From: Bacteroidota bacterium
GTDB taxonomy: Bacteria > Bacteroidota > Bacteroidia > Chitinophagales > Chitinophagaceae
Direction of reading: 5' to 3'
NCBI GenBank assembly: GCA_023391895.1
Contig: JAEWAC010000140.1
Coordinates: 1-7,821 of the forward strand
DNA: 7,821 nt
The notes under the pieces are model-generated. The model saw nothing but the letters and a program-made list of their open reading frames with translations, was not told the DNA's origin and made no database searches. The translations under genes and the position numbers were made by a program. This document shows positions 1 to 7,384 of the stretch, piece after piece; position 1 is the first letter of the stretch, and each line of letters starts with the position of its first letter.

Positions 1-1401
1 GCTTAATTCGTAGCGAAAATGGAAATACTTTTCTGTATATAATTCCTGGTGCCGGATCCAATCGAAACTAAATGGGAAACTGGTTTTAGGGAAAGAAGTT
101 AATTGGTGACCAGTCCAGAAAGGAACAAGTAACTTGGGAATGTTTAAAGTTGCTTCAATGCCTACCCGCCAGTTATTGTTTGCCTTCAGCGAGTCGTTGG
201 GTGTCACCTCAAATGAACCGGTGGCTTTAATCACCAGGTTTTCCGCTCTCTTTAAAAAGTTCTTGTCCGACCACTGTACGCTTAATTGTCCGCCACTATA
301 GCTGTTACTACGGGAGAAACCACCTATTTCTGTTTGCAGCTTCCTTTTCTGGTAAGGAGCTATGTAATAAGTCACATTCATTAAATCACTACCGGTAGCG
401 GCTTGCGCGAATTGAGGCTTTACAAACCGGAAGGCACCCAAACTATTGAGTCGGACCTGCGTCCTGTTTTGTTCCGGCAGTGAATACAGGCTTCCTTTGC
501 GAAAAGTAATGGACGAGGCAAAAACGTCGGGCTTAAATTTCTGGCTGGAGTCATAAATGTAAATGCCATCATATAACGGGAGAGTTTGCACCAGGCTGTC
601 CGGCAACGGTTGGAAGCTGGTAAAAGGCGTACGTACGATGATCTGATTGATGGTATAGGGGGTTTTTGCTGAGGCCGGTACAGGCTGGTTCATGGTCATA
701 TAAATAGCCGCTGTGTAATTGTTATGATTGGTATCGATATAAGTCAACAAGTGCTCTGCTTCAAAATAATAGTACCCTTTTCCTTTCAGCAGTTGGGCCA
801 GCCGCTCTTTCTCTGCTTTTATTTTCTTCTCGTTATACTGCTCACCAGTTTTTAGCAATGCCTCATCCCTGGGTAATTGTAGCATAGCTTTTGCCAGCTG
901 GCTACTGTCCAACCGCCAAGTAACAGGTCCCAAAAAATAGGGTCGCTCTACTTTTGCGAGGTACTGTAATCGTATTTTGTTTTTAGCGATTGAGGTGTCC
1001 ACACTCACCTGGCTATTGAAGTAGCCTTCATTTTCCAGGAGCGCTTGCATGTTTTGCGCATTCAATGCTGGATTCAGATCCTGCGAGAGGACGGGCGCTT
1101 CACCAAGCGTATTGCGCAGCCAGGATTTAAATCCTTTTTCCTTTTTGGGCTGCCCGATGATATACCACCACCATACTTTATACGGTTTACCAAATAGTCG
1201 CTTATTTCTTTTGGGAGTGGCCAGGGGCGCCAATTTATTACGGATCACGGAAGCTTTGGTTTTTACCTCCGTTACTCTTTCAACTTCTATTGAAGCTCCA
1301 TCATACAATTTTTCTCCTGGCGGCAAGTAACGGTTCACACCACAGGAGCCACTGACTACAACTAGTAATACCCAAATGATATGTAGAAGCGTCCGCCTCA
1401 T
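1..1401 (-). CDS. tamL: TamL: lipoprotein-type TamA/BamA-family outer membrane protein, 3' end beyond window
   Basis: I translated this frame by hand: 467 codons run without a stop from the ATG at 1401 to the window edge. Family members are usually about 750-850 residues, so most of the barrel is outside. The N-terminus is a signal peptide (MRRTLLHIIWVLLVVVSGSC) with a likely lipidated Cys20, followed by NRYLPPGEKLYDGA, typical of Bacteroidota TamL. Residues about 35-345 form POTRA-like repeats. They include the hallmark GQPKKEKGFKSWLRNTLGEAPVL (about 83-105; GNPKKEKGF-type motif) and a helix ending in GYF (126-128). From about 350 the pattern becomes alternating, aromatic-rich strands (EIGGFSRSNSYSGGQ, then NFLKRAENLV), as at the start of an Omp85 barrel. 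The predicted role is an outer-membrane insertase/translocation pore working with the adjacent TamB. Its ATG overlaps the tamB stop, implying co-translation. The -3 lipobox residue is Ser rather than Leu, so lipidation is likely but not certain. It could alternatively be labelled a generic BamA/TamA-family protein. Confidence 0.92.
   Translation of the reverse strand, partial: MRRTLLHIIWVLLVVVSGSCGVNRYLPPGEKLYDGASIEVERVTEVKTKASVIRNKLAPLATPKRNKRLFGKPYKVWWWYIIGQPKKEKGFKSWLRNTLGEAPVLSQDLNPALNAQNMQALLENEGYFNSQVSVDTSIAKNKIRLQYLAKVERPYFLGPVTWRLDSSQLAKAMLQLPRDEALLKTGEQYNEKKIKAEKERLAQLLKGKGYYYFEAEHLLTYIDTNHNNYTAAIYMTMNQPVPASAKTPYTINQIIVRTPFTSFQPLPDSLVQTLPLYDGIYIYDSSQKFKPDVFASSITFRKGSLYSLPEQNRTQVRLNSLGAFRFVKPQFAQAATGSDLMNVTYYIAPYQKRKLQTEIGGFSRSNSYSGGQLSVQWSDKNFLKRAENLVIKATGSFEVTPNDSLKANNNWRVGIEATLNIPKLLVPFWTGHQLTSFPKTSFPFSFDWIRHQELYTEKYFHFRYELS
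1398..1401 (-). promoter_or_regulatory. ATGA stop/start overlap between tamB and tamL
   Basis: On the minus strand the tamL ATG (1401-1399) shares bases with the tamB TGA (1400-1398). Such 4-base overlaps usually mean termination-reinitiation coupling and fixed stoichiometry of the two products. The end of tamB (codons for SNEKK, reading AATGAAAAGAAATGA) is purine-rich and could serve as a weak ribosome site for tamL. The overlap is seen directly; the coupling is inferred. Confidence 0.85.
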
Positions 1402-4400
1402 TTCTTTTCATTGGACATGCTTTTCCGGCGCCGTACCAGATCCATGAATTTATCGTATGACAATTCAATGGTAAAGTTGACACCTACCTCTGTAAAGTAT
1501 CCCTGCACGACCGCATCATATTCATTTTTCTGATATCCTTTCACCTGGAAGCGGCCATCTTTAGACAGTTTATAGGTGCTGGTAATATCCGGAACATACT
1601 GTGAGCCACTCTTAGCGGTGGATGCTGTATTATTGCTGCCAACCGCAAAGTTTTCTTCTATCCGGATCACCAGGCGGTCCTGGAACAGGTCTTTGGACAT
1701 AGCTACTCCCAGATCTGTTTTGGATATGGGATCATCAGCAGTCTTGTAGGTTTTCATGTTCACATCCACGTCCACTCCTTTTATTAACTGGTCTGCTACC
1801 TGGTTCATGGCCTCCGTTAAAAAGCTGCTGACGCCTTCCTTTAATGCATTATTGGCATTGAGGTTACTGCTTTCCAGTGTATTATCGCTTGTGGTACTCG
1901 CAAACCGTTTGGTCAATAACAGGGAAAACACCTGCTTGTTCATTTCTGTAACATCGCTTCGAAGCCGATCCAGTGCATGCTCGATATCAGACTTCTCGGA
2001 ACTCTTCAAGACCGTTTTGCCTTCCTTGAGTTGAATATCGAATGATAGAACAGGTTTTGATACCGGACCTTTGATCGTAAAGATGACCGCAAATGGAACT
2101 CTTGTATAAGCGGCATTATCGGATTCTTTATAATTCAGCAAGCCTTTGGGACTGGCTTCTATTACGTATTCTGTGGTAACATCAGCCTCAGCCAAGGTTG
2201 GATCGCCATTAAAACTGATTGAACTACCTTTCACCAGCATGAACTTTCCCCTGAGCAGCAGGTTGTTCATTTTGTAATAGCCTGACTGGAGATTGTATAC
2301 ACCTGTGATTCCAAGGCTTCCGTTTTCTTCCACGCCAGCATTTAAGCGGGCCTCTCCTTTCAATACCAATTCATCGCTGGCAGAAGGATCTATAATCATG
2401 CTGAATTCCGCATCCTTATCTACTCTCAGATCCAAATTATATTGGAGGCCTTTAAATTTAGAACGGGTTACAGCAGTGTCCTTCAGCGGTTTGGCGACTT
2501 CACTATCCTGAGCAGCCAAGGTGTCGATGTTTACGAATACAACTCCTTCTTTTCGGGTTTTGGTGTTATAGCTTTTGGGGGAGGATACAAAATGAACACT
2601 GCTTTTATTGTGCAGATAGGCAGAACCCTCCACGATAGGTACATCAATTGATCCCCTGACCTGCACTTTAGCATCTAAAATGCCGATACCGTAAAGAGAT
2701 GCTCCAGTCTGCCGACTAGCATTTAAGGCCATAAAGTCTTTTGTTTCAAGGTTTACGTCTAGCTTTTTTTTACCTGGTGAGAAAACAGTAATCTTCCCCT
2801 GGATAGTCATCGGATGGCCCAGGGAATCGGACAGCGTAAACTTCTCAAAAAGCAAATCGGGATAGTCAATCAGGATCTTTTGGCTATTGATCCGGTAAGG
2901 AGTATTTAACTCCTTCAAAGCAAAGGCCATGGAATCCAGATAGATCGCGCCTGTGCATTTTGGTGTATCCAGCGGACCCGCCAGCTGCAAATCCCCAGTT
3001 ACATTTCCTGACGCATGGCTGAGCACGTCTTTCGCCAACGTCAGCAATATTTTGTTATCGAGCTTATCCAAACGTGCGTGAAGATTGATACCTCCATTAG
3101 TTACATGTATGCGACCGCTAAAACCCAATTGGTTCACCCCCGACAGTCCACCCTGCAATTCGAGACTATCGCCAATGCTGTTAGAGTGAAAATGAAGATC
3201 TCCTATTGGGATGCCCTGCACAGCAAGGCGGGTTGCCTGAATATCACCGGTTATAATAGGGACTTTATGAATGGGTTGCTGAATGCTGATGTCTGCATTT
3301 ACTGTACCTCTAGCACCCAAGGTATCTCCCAGCGATAAAAAGGTAAAAACATTGCTGATATCAAAACTATCAATTCGGATGTCTATAGGTGATAAGACTT
3401 GCTGATCCTTGGTGCTGATATAAATAGTCTGCCCGCGGTTTTCCAATGATAAATGGTTGATGAAATATCCTTGCTTAGTGATGCGTACCAGATTATCAGA
3501 AGGGACTTTCCATTTGTTATGATTTAGCATTAAGTCATCCAGGATCCTGATGGCCGCTTCTGCATTTTCTTTTTTCACTTCCAATTGAACCGAATAGTAC
3601 TCCTTCCCCACGCTATCGTTTACCCGGCCATTTACCAGGAGCAAACTTTTTTGCATATGCCCAGTAATAAGCGTACCTGCAAGCCTTTTGGTGCCGTTCA
3701 GCAGTTCCCGGGCAGACAGAGAAAACCGCATTATTGAATCAACTGCCGTTGCTGTTAACTGCAAATCCAGGCCTTCAAATTTATTATATCTAAGGCCAGG
3801 CGCTAAAAGCTGAACAGACAGAAGCGAATCTTTTTGACTGGCATTATGCCGCCCCTGAATGATCAAGGGGTGCTTTAATTCAAGGTTTGGAAGGAATGTA
3901 CTTAATAAGGAGTCTGGTAGAATCTTTATGTATAATGTTGTAAGGCGATTGTAATCACTCCGTTGAACAAGACCTTGAGGTGCAGGATTGTTAAAGGGGT
4001 AAAGTGTTCTCCAAATGGAAGTAACTTCCGACGGTAATACATTAATGGAATAATTACCCAAAAGCTCGGCATCTATAAATGGAGCCTTAGCAGCCATCAT
4101 CATACTATCTTGATCAGTCTTGCAGGTGAGTAAGAAACTATCTGCATTAATTTGCTTACCATGAATCAATAAATGATTACTGTCTGTCCGGATGCGTACA
4201 TTGATCTTATAGGGCTGTTCGTAACTGGCATTTACATTAATGTTGCCAGCATATGCCAGGCTATCAGAAGTAAATCCCAGTTGAGTCAAATCAGCCCTTT
4301 TGATCTGAACATCTCCCTGCACTGAAAAGACTGGGCTCAAAAGCCCATTTAGATCCATTTGGGCTTGCAAATTGGGATCTAGTATGCTTGACCTGATCGT

Positions 4401-6377
4401 AAATGCGGAACTATGCAATCCGGCTTGCAGGTCCATATTGGAAACGGGATAATTATTGATTAATACAGATTGTAGCTGTAACCGAGCTGCAGCCACCAAG
4501 CTATTTCTTTGGAATCCTTTGCCCTCGATCAAGATCTGGCCTGTAAGCTTGCCTAATATGGAATCGAGACCAACCCATTTTCCTGTTTCAAAATTGTTTG
4601 CATCCATTTGGAAGCTATATGCCAAATGCTCAGGCGACCTGATGTTATTAACACTGCCTTTGATCTGCAATTGTCCAAAAGTGCTATTCAATTTCAGGTC
4701 TGTAAACATTCGCTCAACATTTACCTGCACCCTGCCGGTTAGCACTATCTCTTCAGGCAGATTAATCTTCTCATTTTGAAGCTTTTTCAGTAAGTCTTTT
4801 GAAAGAAGCTGTTTTCTTAGCTTCAACTGATGAACATCTGCTGTAAGATCCAGGTCGGATCCTACCATACGCAAATCTATGCTGCCCTTTAACAGCAGTT
4901 GTCGTCCAGAAGTAGAGAGGCTTATTTCCTTTGCCTTTAAGCTTTGCAGGGTTCCAGAAAACTTTCCGGCAACCATGATTTTTTCAGATGACGATAGCGA
5001 TATGGGAAGCTGTTTTCTTAACCTTGGTTGTATCAGCAATAGATCGCCATAATAAAGGGATAAACTTTCAATCAGGAGTTGAGGCGATCCATTTAAATGT
5101 GTACTGGGCTTGAAAGGCCAGACGATATCACCATGAGTAGTTAGCTGCGACTGATTTATGGCTGCCACCAAATCTCTTACCTGCAACAAGCTATCTGAAA
5201 AGCGGACACCGGCAGCAACTCGTTTTACATGTAGCTGGTTATTAGCAAATAAAGAGAGTGCGCCTAGTTCAGCATAAAAACCTGAAGAATCAAAACCACT
5301 TCTTCTTGCCTGGAGGTTAATGTTTTGTACATTGATATGCTGAAAATCCAGTCCTTTTGTTGCAGGCTGTGCCGCATTTTGATAGACCAATGAATTATTG
5401 TTCAAGCTTACTGTATCCACCCTAAAATTCCATGAATTTGCGGCATTAACGGACGATGGCTTTTTGACTTTTTTTATAGGGTTACGTGCAGGGATCCAGG
5501 TAGCCAGGTCTACAGCTGTATTCGTCAATTGGATATTCCTGGCGCTTACACTTCGTCTACTAAGATCAAGCAATGCCTGATGCAGTTGCAAATTGTTAAC
5601 TCTGATAGTATAATTTGATTTATTGAGCGGTTGCCGGTAAGAAAAAAAGACATTGTGCAACTTCATTTTGCTAAATAATAGTAGCAGGACCGAAGGGTCA
5701 CCTCTGCTCTTAATGTTGTTTTGGGGTACTTTAATTTTGGTTGAAGAGTCCACTACAATAACCTGGCTGTTTCCAAGCACGAGGTCATTGAAACGGTATA
5801 CTTTTCTTTCGGGATTGAGTGAAGCCGGCAAACACGAGAAATCATTGATGAAAGCAGAAAAATAAAATTGCTGCTTTTGATCACTAAAAATTAGCCGCAC
5901 GTTTTTCAGCGAGAGTTGACTTACCAATAATTGCATTGGAGTACCTTTCGGTTTAGTGGGCTTTTCATCAGTGGAGGGTGCAAAAGCATCCAAAATGAAC
6001 TGGAAGTTGAATGCATCCCCCCCTACTTTACGGTTGCAACGAAGGCTCATATCTTCAAGCCTGACATCAGTAACATTAACCTTATTGGCAAGCAGTTGCA
6101 ACAGCTTTACACCTATATATAAACGCCTGCCACTAAGCAGCGTATCCTTTTGCCGATCCAGGATAATTACTTGCTCCAGGGCTATCCAATTAGGCAAACT
6201 GTAATCAATGTTTCCAATCCAGACTTCAGTCTTCCATTTCCTTTGCAAGTAATTTTCCACTGTTTCCCGGACCATTGATTTACCCGTGGCAGTATGTAAA
6301 AAAAAGAGACAGCCTATTATTAAAGCAGCAATTGATGCAATTAAAATTGCCGCTCTTATGATCCATCTCTGAAGCAT
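1398..6377 (-). CDS. tamB: TamB: large inner-membrane-anchored translocation and assembly module protein (DUF490)
   Basis: About 1659 residues from the ATG at 6377. The frame stays open upstream to a TTG at 6392 (1664 residues). I prefer the ATG because it places R4 and R8 directly before the hydrophobic segment; neither start has a clear Shine-Dalgarno. Residues about 9-27 are a single signal-anchor helix. The bulk is low-complexity-free, beta-rich repetitive sequence (AsmA/TamB-like), expected to form a long hydrophobic groove or taco-shaped beta-structure across the periplasm. The last ~450 residues match the TamB/DUF490 C-terminal domain in style. They include NKQVFSLLLTKRF (about 1480), a segment with KTDLGVAMSKDLFQDRLVIRI, and a terminal strand GVNFTIELSYDKF expected to contact the outer-membrane partner. 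In the TamA/TamB family this protein couples to the Omp85 barrel for outer-membrane protein assembly or phospholipid transfer. The gene precedes tamL with a 4-base ATGA overlap, so the two are almost certainly one operon. The coding frame is intact with no frameshift. Its length is above that of E. coli TamB (about 1260) but normal for Bacteroidota. Confidence 0.93.
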   Translation of the reverse strand: MLQRWIIRAAILIASIAALIIGCLFFLHTATGKSMVRETVENYLQRKWKTEVWIGNIDYSLPNWIALEQVIILDRQKDTLLSGRRLYIGVKLLQLLANKVNVTDVRLEDMSLRCNRKVGGDAFNFQFILDAFAPSTDEKPTKPKGTPMQLLVSQLSLKNVRLIFSDQKQQFYFSAFINDFSCLPASLNPERKVYRFNDLVLGNSQVIVVDSSTKIKVPQNNIKSRGDPSVLLLLFSKMKLHNVFFSYRQPLNKSNYTIRVNNLQLHQALLDLSRRSVSARNIQLTNTAVDLATWIPARNPIKKVKKPSSVNAANSWNFRVDTVSLNNNSLVYQNAAQPATKGLDFQHINVQNINLQARRSGFDSSGFYAELGALSLFANNQLHVKRVAAGVRFSDSLLQVRDLVAAINQSQLTTHGDIVWPFKPSTHLNGSPQLLIESLSLYYGDLLLIQPRLRKQLPISLSSSEKIMVAGKFSGTLQSLKAKEISLSTSGRQLLLKGSIDLRMVGSDLDLTADVHQLKLRKQLLSKDLLKKLQNEKINLPEEIVLTGRVQVNVERMFTDLKLNSTFGQLQIKGSVNNIRSPEHLAYSFQMDANNFETGKWVGLDSILGKLTGQILIEGKGFQRNSLVAAARLQLQSVLINNYPVSNMDLQAGLHSSAFTIRSSILDPNLQAQMDLNGLLSPVFSVQGDVQIKRADLTQLGFTSDSLAYAGNINVNASYEQPYKINVRIRTDSNHLLIHGKQINADSFLLTCKTDQDSMMMAAKAPFIDAELLGNYSINVLPSEVTSIWRTLYPFNNPAPQGLVQRSDYNRLTTLYIKILPDSLLSTFLPNLELKHPLIIQGRHNASQKDSLLSVQLLAPGLRYNKFEGLDLQLTATAVDSIMRFSLSARELLNGTKRLAGTLITGHMQKSLLLVNGRVNDSVGKEYYSVQLEVKKENAEAAIRILDDLMLNHNKWKVPSDNLVRITKQGYFINHLSLENRGQTIYISTKDQQVLSPIDIRIDSFDISNVFTFLSLGDTLGARGTVNADISIQQPIHKVPIITGDIQATRLAVQGIPIGDLHFHSNSIGDSLELQGGLSGVNQLGFSGRIHVTNGGINLHARLDKLDNKILLTLAKDVLSHASGNVTGDLQLAGPLDTPKCTGAIYLDSMAFALKELNTPYRINSQKILIDYPDLLFEKFTLSDSLGHPMTIQGKITVFSPGKKKLDVNLETKDFMALNASRQTGASLYGIGILDAKVQVRGSIDVPIVEGSAYLHNKSSVHFVSSPKSYNTKTRKEGVVFVNIDTLAAQDSEVAKPLKDTAVTRSKFKGLQYNLDLRVDKDAEFSMIIDPSASDELVLKGEARLNAGVEENGSLGITGVYNLQSGYYKMNNLLLRGKFMLVKGSSISFNGDPTLAEADVTTEYVIEASPKGLLNYKESDNAAYTRVPFAVIFTIKGPVSKPVLSFDIQLKEGKTVLKSSEKSDIEHALDRLRSDVTEMNKQVFSLLLTKRFASTTSDNTLESSNLNANNALKEGVSSFLTEAMNQVADQLIKGVDVDVNMKTYKTADDPISKTDLGVAMSKDLFQDRLVIRIEENFAVGSNNTASTAKSGSQYVPDITSTYKLSKDGRFQVKGYQKNEYDAVVQGYFTEVGVNFTIELSYDKFMDLVRRRKSMSNEKK

Positions 6378-6465
6378 GGTTTTAAGTGGCAAAATGGTGT
6401 TATTAAATTTACAATAATTATTGCTGCTTTCCGTAGGCTCTTACATCAATCATGAATCAGCAAAT

Positions 6466-6473
6466 CAAACTAA
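6466..6473 (-). promoter_or_regulatory. weak candidate Bacteroidota -7 element for tamB-tamL
   Basis: On the minus strand this reads TTAGTTTG, one mismatch from the Bacteroidota -7 consensus TANNTTTG. A GTTTT stretch (6496-6500) lies about 22 bases upstream, where the TTTG-like -33 element would be expected. Initiation here would give a leader of roughly 80 bases before the tamB ATG. The match is imperfect and the region is AT-rich, so a chance match is quite possible. Confidence 0.2.
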
Positions 6474-6639
6474 AAAATATCGTCAGAGTATTATTAAAAC
6501 AGTTTTTATTTGTATTGCTTTATTGAAAAAATAAGTTCAATTGCAGCACGGATGTATAACGGTTTATTACTCTACAGGAACGATTGTATTCATCTTTTCA
6601 GCTATACCTTCTGTGAGTTAGAATGAAGGGTACAGATGT

Positions 6640-6663
6640 TTGACAAAGCCCCTTTCAAGTCAA
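6640..6663. repeat. stem-loop (interrupted inverted repeat)
   Basis: On the plus strand TTGAC-AAAG-CCC-CTTT-CAA-GTCAA forms a 5+4 bp stem with a 3-base loop and a 3-base bulge. Neither side has a T-tract, so it is a poor intrinsic terminator on its own. It lies about 170 bases downstream of the DUF202 stop and about 260 bases upstream of the tamB start. Possible roles are an RNA 3'-end stabiliser, a backup terminator, or nothing. Confidence 0.3.
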
Positions 6664-6719
6664 GGTTGCTGGTAGATTAAATAGAAATAGCTGTTTCATT
6701 TAAATAGTCAGAGTTTAGG

Positions 6720-6755
6720 AAAACTGCACAATTCTGACCAATGGCAGCCTGTGCA
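6720..6755 (-). terminator. candidate intrinsic terminator downstream of the DUF202 gene
   Basis: On the minus strand the arms TGCACA and TGTGCA (plus-strand 6750-6755 and 6725-6730) pair perfectly. Inside them CTG/CAG and CC/GG can extend the stem, giving an imperfect hairpin with a 3-base loop. It is followed by GTTTTCC, a short T-run. It begins about 76 bases after the DUF202 stop codon, a sensible place for transcription to end before the tamB promoter region. The T-tract is only four bases, so efficiency may be modest. Confidence 0.35.
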
Positions 6756-6831
6756 AAAAGAGTCGACTTTTGATAAAATTCAGCACACCACGAAACTTTA
6801 GATGAAGCACGGCTTTCATTATACATTTGTT

Positions 6832-7230
6832 TTATTGATGGAACAAGGCTGCTAAAAACAAGGTCAGGCCAAACAATAATACCAATATCGACAGCACCGA
6901 CGAAACCGAACGCTGCACAGCCGGGTAATCCTGCTTCAGCTTCCGCATCGCTGTCTGGTGTTGTATCTGCGCCAACAGCAGCGACAACAAGCCAAAGCCG
7001 ATCATAAGCATACCGACCACTCTTGGCGAAAAGATACGCTGCGGCACTTCCGGCCTGGAGCTCATTTCCTGAAAAAATTTATAGATGGTAAAACCAAACG
7101 AGATCATGGAAGTGGCCGTTCGTACCCAAGCCATCAGGGTGCGCTCATAAGCCAAGGCCGTACGTTCAAAAGCAAGGTCGGTGCTGCGCAGCGGCACATG
7201 TGCAGCTGTCGTATTTTTTTCGTCAGGCAT
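6832..7230 (-). CDS. DUF202 / YidH-family small inner-membrane protein
   Basis: 132 residues from ATG at 7230 to TAA. The DUF202 signature is clear: LAYERTLMAWVRTATSMISF (residues 26-45), matching the family pattern L-A-x-E-R-T-x-x-A-W-x-R-T followed by a helix with SFGF. Three membrane segments are predicted at about 38-54, 71-89 and 109-130, with a short charged N-terminal tail. The heptad LAFERTA (19-25) precedes LAYERTL (26-32), so the ERT motif is doubled. This family includes E. coli YidH and a domain found in eukaryotic polyphosphate-polymerase (VTC) complexes; its bacterial function is not established. The start is supported by the conserved N-terminal charged region and a weak A-rich stretch upstream (AAAAAGACTCAACT before ATG). 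The gene lies 154 bases downstream of the pentapeptide gene on the same strand, so it may be cotranscribed or have its own promoter. Family assignment is firm, role unknown. Confidence 0.88.
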   Translation of the reverse strand: MPDEKNTTAAHVPLRSTDLAFERTALAYERTLMAWVRTATSMISFGFTIYKFFQEMSSRPEVPQRIFSPRVVGMLMIGFGLLSLLLAQIQHQTAMRKLKQDYPAVQRSVSSVLSILVLLFGLTLFLAALFHQ

Positions 7231-7308
7231 AGTTGAGTCTTTTTAAAATAACTGGTTTTTTCACCTGTAATCAGGGCAGGTTGTTGAAAACATCATTATG
7301 ATACAAAC

Positions 7309-7362
7309 GTGGTGCGGCACGATATAGGCTTTTGAAAAAGTTGACGACCAGGATCGCACCAC
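7309..7362. repeat. 8-bp perfect inverted repeat with nested hairpin between the two small membrane-protein genes
   Basis: GTGGTGCG (7309-7316) and CGCACCAC (7355-7362) are exact reverse complements separated by 38 bases. Inside the loop CTTTT-GA-AAAAG (7329-7340) forms a second stem. The 154-base gap 7231-7384 also holds the dyad ATCAT-T-ATGAT (7292-7302) and ACCTG/CAGGT (7263-7281). On the minus strand the main structure begins about 22 bases after the pentapeptide stop, so it could act as a transcript-end or processing signal, or as structure in the DUF202 leader. No T-tract follows the outer stem. Confidence 0.4.
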
Positions 7363-7384
7363 TGGTATTTTCATGCAGACGAAC

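Larger units (their letters stand above)
6378..6831. other. 454-base intergenic region between the DUF202 gene and tamB
   Basis: There is no convincing gene on either strand: open frames are at most about 25 codons and lack ribosome sites. The half nearest tamB (about 6390-6540) is strongly AT-rich, as expected for a promoter region. The half nearest the DUF202 gene contains two stem-loops (6720-6755 and 6640-6663). I see no tRNA, IS ends, CRISPR repeats or recognisable riboswitch. Two tiny plus-strand frames start at 6452 and 6553; neither matches anything I know. Confidence 0.7.

Noticed and set aside
1049..1330. Plus-strand 93-codon open frame inside tamL
   Set aside because: It lies antisense to a clearly conserved TamL coding region (POTRA hallmark motifs) and its own translation resembles no family; it is a shadow frame.
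3015..3338. Plus-strand open frames of 60-107 codons within tamB (for example 3015-3338 and 4456-4779)
   Set aside because: All lie antisense to the continuous tamB frame, lack ribosome sites and have unstructured composition; long genes routinely generate such frames.
6607..6629. CCTTC/GAAGG inverted repeat with a 13-base loop
   Set aside because: Five pairs with a long loop and no flanking T-tract; expected by chance in a region of this size.
6756..6771. AAAAG-AGTCGA-CTTTT dyad as a terminator or operator
   Set aside because: The stem is only five mostly A-T pairs; the neighbouring hairpin at 6725-6755 is a better candidate and the core SalI-like palindrome AGTCGACT is likely chance.
6378..6831. 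Possibility of a mobile element, phage attachment site or CRISPR-like repeats in the largest gap
   Set aside because: No terminal inverted repeats with flanking duplications, no repeated units, no transposase or integrase fragment in any frame, and no tRNA.
6958..7236. Plus-strand 92-codon open frame opposite the DUF202 gene
   Set aside because: The translation is rich in His, Arg and Gln with no domain, and the opposite strand has a strong DUF202 signature.
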